64,000 bases of DNA, from positions 434,001-498,000 of the forward strand of contig NZ_LT629771.1 in the NCBI RefSeq assembly GCF_900105175.1. The letters are read 5' to 3'. The position numbers were made by a program, and so were the translations under genes. This DNA comes from Jiangella sp. DSM 45060 (GTDB lineage: Bacteria; Actinomycetota; Actinomycetes; Jiangellales; Jiangellaceae). Positions 59,790 to 64,000 of the stretch are shown in pieces; positions within the stretch are counted from its first letter, which is position 1, and every line of letters begins with the position of its first letter. The notes under the pieces are model-generated. The model had not been told where the DNA came from, did no database searches, and saw only the letters and a list, made by a program, of their open reading frames with translations.

Positions 59790-62426
59790 GTGAGCGTGGT
59801 TTTCTGCGATCACCGTAACGCGCTGGCCAGGCAGAACGACGTGGCTGCCCTGCGCGACGGATGGCTGCGCATCGTTCCGGCCGAGCCCGTGCGGATCTGG
59901 ACGCCCGACACCGTCGACTGGACCACCGGACCCCAGAGCTCCCGCGCGTGGCACATGTTCTTGCACAGCCTGTCGTGGCTGGAAGCGCTGATCGCGTCCA
60001 GCGCCGAGGACGGTGAGCCCGGCGACCTCGAGCTCGCACGCCGCCTTGCCGGCGACTGGGTGGCCACCCATCCGCTGCGGCCGAAGAACGAGGGACCTTG
60101 GCACGACCACGCTACGTCCATCCGGGCGCTGACGCTGGTGTGCCTCCACGCGCAGGGCACGGACGACGGCTGGTTGAAGGAGAGCTTGACGACCCACGGT
60201 GAGGTGTTGCGCGATGAAAAGCGCTACGCCGGCCCGTACAACCACGGCATCAACCAGGACCTCTCACTGATCGCCGTCGGCTGGACGCTCGGCAACGACG
60301 AGTGGATCGACTTCGCTGTCCGGCGGCTGGGCTCGGTCGCGGCGACGTCGGTGAGCACGAACGGGGTGCTGGACGAGCAGGCGCCCGAGTACTCGAACTA
60401 CTTGTGGGGCCTCTGGAGCCGGGCCATCCGATACATCGAGGCGGTCGGCCGCGAGGTTCCGAACGGGCTGGACGAGCGGCTGGCCCGGATGCCCGAGTTC
60501 ATGGCGCACGCCAGCATGCCGGACGGCCGGTACGCGCAATTCGGGGACAGCTTTCACCGTGCGCCGGTGAAGATCCCTGGCACCGACACCGAGTACGTCC
60601 ACACCCGGGGCGGGTCCGGGCGCCGTCCGGAGCAGACGCACCGCGTCTACGAAGAGGGCTACGCGTTCGGACGGTCCGGCTGGGGCGACGAGCGGCCGTT
60701 CGATCAGGAGAGCTACTACGCGGTGCGGTTCGGCCCCAAGCGCGCCCGGCACGGGCACCACGACCACACGTCATTCGTCTACGTCGCTGCCGGGCGAGAG
60801 GTGGTCGTCGACTCCGGCCACTCCAACTACCAGCGCGACGCCTACCGAGACCACCTTGTCTCGGCTGCCGCGCACAACGTCGTCGAGTGCGTCGACCCCG
60901 CGCGGGAACGGAACACGTCCACGCGGCTGGTGTCGTCGTCGGTCGAGGGCCAGGTCGCCACCCTCGAGCTGACCGATGAGCCGTACGACGGCATCACCCG
61001 GATCCGGCGGCTGACGTTCATGACCGACTGGGACGTGGTGGTTGTGAACGATCTCGTCACGGCTGGGGAGCCGGCGTTCTTCCGGCAGTTGACGCACCTG
61101 GCGCCCGACCTGGACGTGCGTCGCGAGGGTGCCCGTGTGGCAGTCGGCGTCCGTGCCGGCGAGGGCGATCCCGCGGTTCGGATCGTCGAGCTGGCCAACC
61201 CCGCGTCACCGCACCCGGTCGACGTGCGGCGCGGCGCCGAGAACCCGTTGCTCGGCTGGATCTCGCGGGACGTCGACCGGCGTGAGGCTGCGCCCGTGGT
61301 GGTGCACGAAGCATTGGGCCGCACCGTCGAATTCCTGACCGTGATCCACTGCCGGCCGGGAACGACGGCGACCGTCCGCGAGGACGGCGTGGCGCGATGG
61401 CTCGAGGTGGCCGGCGACGACCGCGGCCGCCGCGTCGACCTGCTGGAGCGGCCGCCTGCGACCGGACCCCACGCGGTCTCGGACGACAGCTCCGGCTCCG
61501 ATGGCCGCCTGCTGACGTGGCCGGACCTCGCGGCCCTCGACTTCACCGCGAGCGGCGACCAGCCGGCCCGGCATCGCGTCGACGGCGAGGGACTCCCGCT
61601 CGATGCCTACTACCGGCCGGGACGCGGGCCGTTGCTCACCGTGACGTTCCACGGCCGGTTGGACCGCCGCGAGGTCACCCTCCCGCACTTCGAGTGGCAG
61701 CGCCGGAGTGAGGCGATGCCCGGCAGCGTGCTCCTGCTGGCCGACCCCACCATGCACGTCCACGAGAAGGTGCGGCTCGGGTGGTACCTCGGGACCGAGG
61801 ACTACGACCCGGAGCGGGCTCTGTGCCGGATCATCCAGCGGGCCGCCGAAGCAGCGGGCGCTCGGCAGGTGCTCTTCACCGGCCGGTCCGGGGGAGGCTT
61901 CGCCGCGCTCCGGTTCGGCGCGCTGTTCCCCGGCTCGCTCGTCCTGCCGCTCGACCCGCAGGTGGACCTGTTCGCCTACTACCGCAGCTGGCTGGCCGAG
62001 CTCATGGGGTTCGCGTTCCCGTCGTACGACCGTGAGTCGGCCCGCCGGATGCTCCGCGATCGCTGGAGCGTCACGCGGCTCTATCGCGAGGGCGCCGTGA
62101 CCGGCCGGGTCCGTTACGTGCAGAGCGCCGGAGACGCCCACCACATGGCCAACCATCTGGCTTTGTTCAGCGACGTCGCCGGCGTACGCGACGGCACCAC
62201 GGCGGACGGTGCGATCAGCGTCGTCACCGAGGCGTCGACCGAAGCCACGGGCGCGGCCGCGCGCGACGCCTATTGGGCGCACTACCGCGAGCTCCTCGCC
62301 GTGGGGGTGCCGGAGGTCGCAGAGCTGGCCGGCCGCGTCGGGCGGACCGCGGAACGGCAGGGTCTGCTCGCCGCCGCACGGGACCGGGTCGGGCGCGGCC
62401 GAGGTTCTGTCCACCCCTCTCGCTAG
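59790..62426 (+). CDS. Heparinase II/III-like protein fused to an alpha/beta hydrolase
   Basis: 878 residues from GTG 59790, fixed by GAGGAGGAG. Residues about 1-600 follow the heparinase II/III architecture: alpha-toroid (WHDHATSIRALTLVCLHAQG, GPYNHGINQDLSLIAVGWTL, DEQAPEYSNYLWGLW), then the beta-sandwich part with HGHHDHTSFVYVAAGREVVVD and YRDHLVSAAAHNVVE, where lyase catalytic His/Tyr usually lie. Residues about 610-870 are an alpha/beta hydrolase: LTVTFHGRLDR, the nucleophile elbow FTGRSGGGFAALRFG (S700), LPLDPQVDLFAYY and a His in SAGDAHHMANHL. No signal peptide is visible. A lyase plus de-acylase acting on one uronate-containing glycan is a natural reading, but it is inference. Confidence 0.78.
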   Translation: MSVVFCDHRNALARQNDVAALRDGWLRIVPAEPVRIWTPDTVDWTTGPQSSRAWHMFLHSLSWLEALIASSAEDGEPGDLELARRLAGDWVATHPLRPKNEGPWHDHATSIRALTLVCLHAQGTDDGWLKESLTTHGEVLRDEKRYAGPYNHGINQDLSLIAVGWTLGNDEWIDFAVRRLGSVAATSVSTNGVLDEQAPEYSNYLWGLWSRAIRYIEAVGREVPNGLDERLARMPEFMAHASMPDGRYAQFGDSFHRAPVKIPGTDTEYVHTRGGSGRRPEQTHRVYEEGYAFGRSGWGDERPFDQESYYAVRFGPKRARHGHHDHTSFVYVAAGREVVVDSGHSNYQRDAYRDHLVSAAAHNVVECVDPARERNTSTRLVSSSVEGQVATLELTDEPYDGITRIRRLTFMTDWDVVVVNDLVTAGEPAFFRQLTHLAPDLDVRREGARVAVGVRAGEGDPAVRIVELANPASPHPVDVRRGAENPLLGWISRDVDRREAAPVVVHEALGRTVEFLTVIHCRPGTTATVREDGVARWLEVAGDDRGRRVDLLERPPATGPHAVSDDSSGSDGRLLTWPDLAALDFTASGDQPARHRVDGEGLPLDAYYRPGRGPLLTVTFHGRLDRREVTLPHFEWQRRSEAMPGSVLLLADPTMHVHEKVRLGWYLGTEDYDPERALCRIIQRAAEAAGARQVLFTGRSGGGFAALRFGALFPGSLVLPLDPQVDLFAYYRSWLAELMGFAFPSYDRESARRMLRDRWSVTRLYREGAVTGRVRYVQSAGDAHHMANHLALFSDVAGVRDGTTADGAISVVTEASTEATGAAARDAYWAHYRELLAVGVPEVAELAGRVGRTAERQGLLAAARDRVGRGRGSVHPSR

Positions 62427-62429
62427 TGT
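62424..62429 (+). promoter_or_regulatory. Candidate -10 box before the second heparinase-like gene
   Basis: TAGTGT (TANNNT) spans the stop of the previous gene, 50 bp before ATG 62479. No -35 is evident. It may give an internal promoter. Confidence 0.25.
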
Positions 62430-62478
62430 CGCTCCAGGACGGCCGGAGCGACCGGCCACCTATCGGGGGGATACGACG

Positions 62479-63993
62479 ATGGCCGAGCTCGGCCTCGCCG
62501 AGATCTATTGGTCCGGCCGGCGCGACTACGACGCGCTCATGTCCAAGGGCTTCCAGGCGCGAGAGGACGTGCCGCCGTGGCCGCTGCACTATCCACTCGA
62601 CTGGGCCGCCGATCCGTTCGGCGACAACAACTGGCGCTTCCAGCTGCACGCCTGGCGGATGACCGATCCGATGCTCGCCCGGTACGAGGCGACCGGTGAT
62701 CCGGCGTACCTGCGTCAGGTGTTCGCCGTCGCCGCGGACTGGTGGGAGTTCCACCGCACCGCTACGGCGGACATGTCCTGGAACGACATGGCCAGCGGTA
62801 TCAGGGCCCTGCGCATCGCCTATCTCATCGAGCATCACGGTGCGGGCCGACTCGACCTCGGTGCGGACGAGGCGGCCGTGCTCACGGGCCTGGCCACCGC
62901 GCACATCGCCTTCCTGAGCGACCGGTCGAATCTCCGCCCGCGGAGCAACCACGCGATCTTCCAGATCTTCGGGCTCAAGCGGCTCGGCGAGGCGGTTACC
63001 GAGGCCGGCCCTGACACGGCGAGGTTTGCCGACGAGTTCTTCCGCGAGTCGCTCGAGTACCAATTCACCGACGAGGGCGTACACAAGGAGCACTCGCCCG
63101 ACTACCACTACTTCGCGCTCAAGGTCCTCGACGATCTCGGCGCGGATCGGCTGTTCACGTCGCCGGAGCTCGAGGCGACACTCGACCGGGCCCGCGACGT
63201 GACCACGTTCCTCGTCGGCCCCGACGATCGCACGGTCGCCGTCGGTGACTCCGCGCCGGTGGTCCGCAAGACGCCGGTACCGGACGGGACCTTGGTGTCC
63301 GACTGCGCGCGGTCCGGCTATGCCGTGGTGCGATCGGGGTCGTCCATGCTGTTCATGACCGGTGCCCGGTACTCGGCCACGCACAAGCACGCCGACGAGC
63401 TCAGCTTCGTGCTCTACGAGGGTGGCCGCCCGATTCTCATCGACAGTGGCAAGTACGGCTACCAGATCGACGAGTGGCGTCAGTACTTCCTCGACGCGGC
63501 CGCGCACAACACCGTCACCGTGGACCGTGTCCCGATCTCGCCGACGACGATGCTCGCGGCCCTGCGCCTCGACCCGGTGCGCCAGGAGGGCGAGACCTAT
63601 CTGCTGGGCGGGGTCGTCGAGCGGACCGGCCTGTTCCGGCACGAGCGCACGATCCGGTACCGTCCCGGCGCCGAGCTGGTCGTCGAGGACCGGCTCACCG
63701 CCGACCGCGAGCTGCCGTTCGTCAGTAGCCTGCACCTCGCGCCCGACCTCGTTCCCGAACTGGACGGCGCTCGGTTTCGCGCCCAGGTGCCCGGTGGCGG
63801 TGCCCTGCGGGCGACCGTCTCGGGCGCCGCGCTCGAGGCTGTCCGCGGCGGCACCGACCCGATCCTCGGCTGGGAGAGCACGAGCTATCTCGAGAAGCAC
63901 CCCACCACCGTCGTGCGGGCCCGGACCACGGGCACGGACGTCACGATCCGGTGGGACGTCACCGTCGGCGGCGGAGCGGACACCCCCTCCTAG
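62479..63993 (+). CDS. Heparinase II/III family protein
   Basis: 504 residues from ATG 62479, preceded by GGGGG. The alpha-toroid domain runs to about 250 (WNDMASGIRALRIAYLIEHH, RPRSNHAIFQIFGLKRLGEA, HKEHSPDYHYFALKVLDDLG), then the heparinase_II_III beta region with YSATHKHADELSFVLYEGG, ILIDSGKYGYQIDEWRQYF and DAAAHNTVTVD. These enzymes are polysaccharide lyases acting on uronic-acid glycans. There is no signal peptide, unlike secreted lyases of degraders. It follows its larger homologue by 52 bp; the two share only the lyase part. Confidence 0.85.
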   Translation: MAELGLAEIYWSGRRDYDALMSKGFQAREDVPPWPLHYPLDWAADPFGDNNWRFQLHAWRMTDPMLARYEATGDPAYLRQVFAVAADWWEFHRTATADMSWNDMASGIRALRIAYLIEHHGAGRLDLGADEAAVLTGLATAHIAFLSDRSNLRPRSNHAIFQIFGLKRLGEAVTEAGPDTARFADEFFRESLEYQFTDEGVHKEHSPDYHYFALKVLDDLGADRLFTSPELEATLDRARDVTTFLVGPDDRTVAVGDSAPVVRKTPVPDGTLVSDCARSGYAVVRSGSSMLFMTGARYSATHKHADELSFVLYEGGRPILIDSGKYGYQIDEWRQYFLDAAAHNTVTVDRVPISPTTMLAALRLDPVRQEGETYLLGGVVERTGLFRHERTIRYRPGAELVVEDRLTADRELPFVSSLHLAPDLVPELDGARFRAQVPGGGALRATVSGAALEAVRGGTDPILGWESTSYLEKHPTTVVRARTTGTDVTIRWDVTVGGGADTPS

Positions 63994-64000
63994 GCCGGTA

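Noticed and set aside
1..64000. tRNA, rRNA or riboswitch genes
   Set aside because: I looked for tRNA-like TTCRANYC arms and for known riboswitch cores by eye and found none convincing; a covariance-model search would settle it.

Overview
The window is high-GC DNA (about 70% G+C by eye) with many GTG starts and TANNNT-type -10 boxes, as expected of an actinomycete. A Jiangellaceae-like filamentous actinobacterium is my guess from general gene style only. I see no tRNA, rRNA, CRISPR array or transposase. Most of the 64 kb concerns surface glycopolymers and cell-envelope enzymes.

Region by region: 1-4.5 kb holds two secreted envelope proteins, a PGRP-type amidase and a SpoIID/LytB protein, both ending in the same FG-GAP repeat tail. 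4.5-5.1 kb is a non-coding higher-order tandem repeat. 5.1-16.6 kb is mixed: a GT2 glycosyltransferase divergent from a YfhO-like membrane protein, an epoxide hydrolase, two small secreted proteins, a Tat-exported metallophosphoesterase, acetoacetyl-CoA synthetase and a UDP-ManNAc dehydrogenase-type enzyme. 16.8-26.7 kb has a phosphotransferase, a secreted beta-helix/FG-GAP protein and all four dTDP-L-rhamnose genes: rmlB divergent from rmlAC, and rmlD separated from them by a CehA/McbA-type hydrolase pair. 26.8-35.1 kb holds glycosyltransferases, a degenerate GT2-like protein and a membrane-anchored methyltransferase.

35.6-45.5 kb is a polymorphic toxin island. It has a 3134-residue RHS/WapA-like protein with LamG, SpvB-like, RHS, Hint and HNH nuclease parts, followed 4 nt later by a DUF4265-like probable immunity gene. 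The toxin tip and the immunity gene have visibly lower GC than the rest.

45.7-64 kb is a long surface-polysaccharide cluster. A GT4 gene is divergent from wecB (UDP-GlcNAc 2-epimerase). wecB starts a tightly overlapping run: methyltransferase, unknown coiled-coil protein, tandem GT-B protein, CgeB-like protein, O-acyltransferase with SGNH domain, CgeB/GT2 protein, a heparinase-like protein fused to an alpha/beta hydrolase, and a second heparinase II/III-like protein.

Together the window can supply dTDP-L-rhamnose and, with WecB plus the dehydrogenase at 15.3-16.6 kb, probably UDP-ManNAcA (inferred). Many glycosyltransferases could use these, and acyl and possibly methyl decorations are likely. 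The oddest part is that two lyase-fold proteins without visible signal peptides close a biosynthetic operon, one carrying a C-terminal hydrolase domain. Three gaps between convergent genes contain structured repeats that share a GGYGCYCRTT core.
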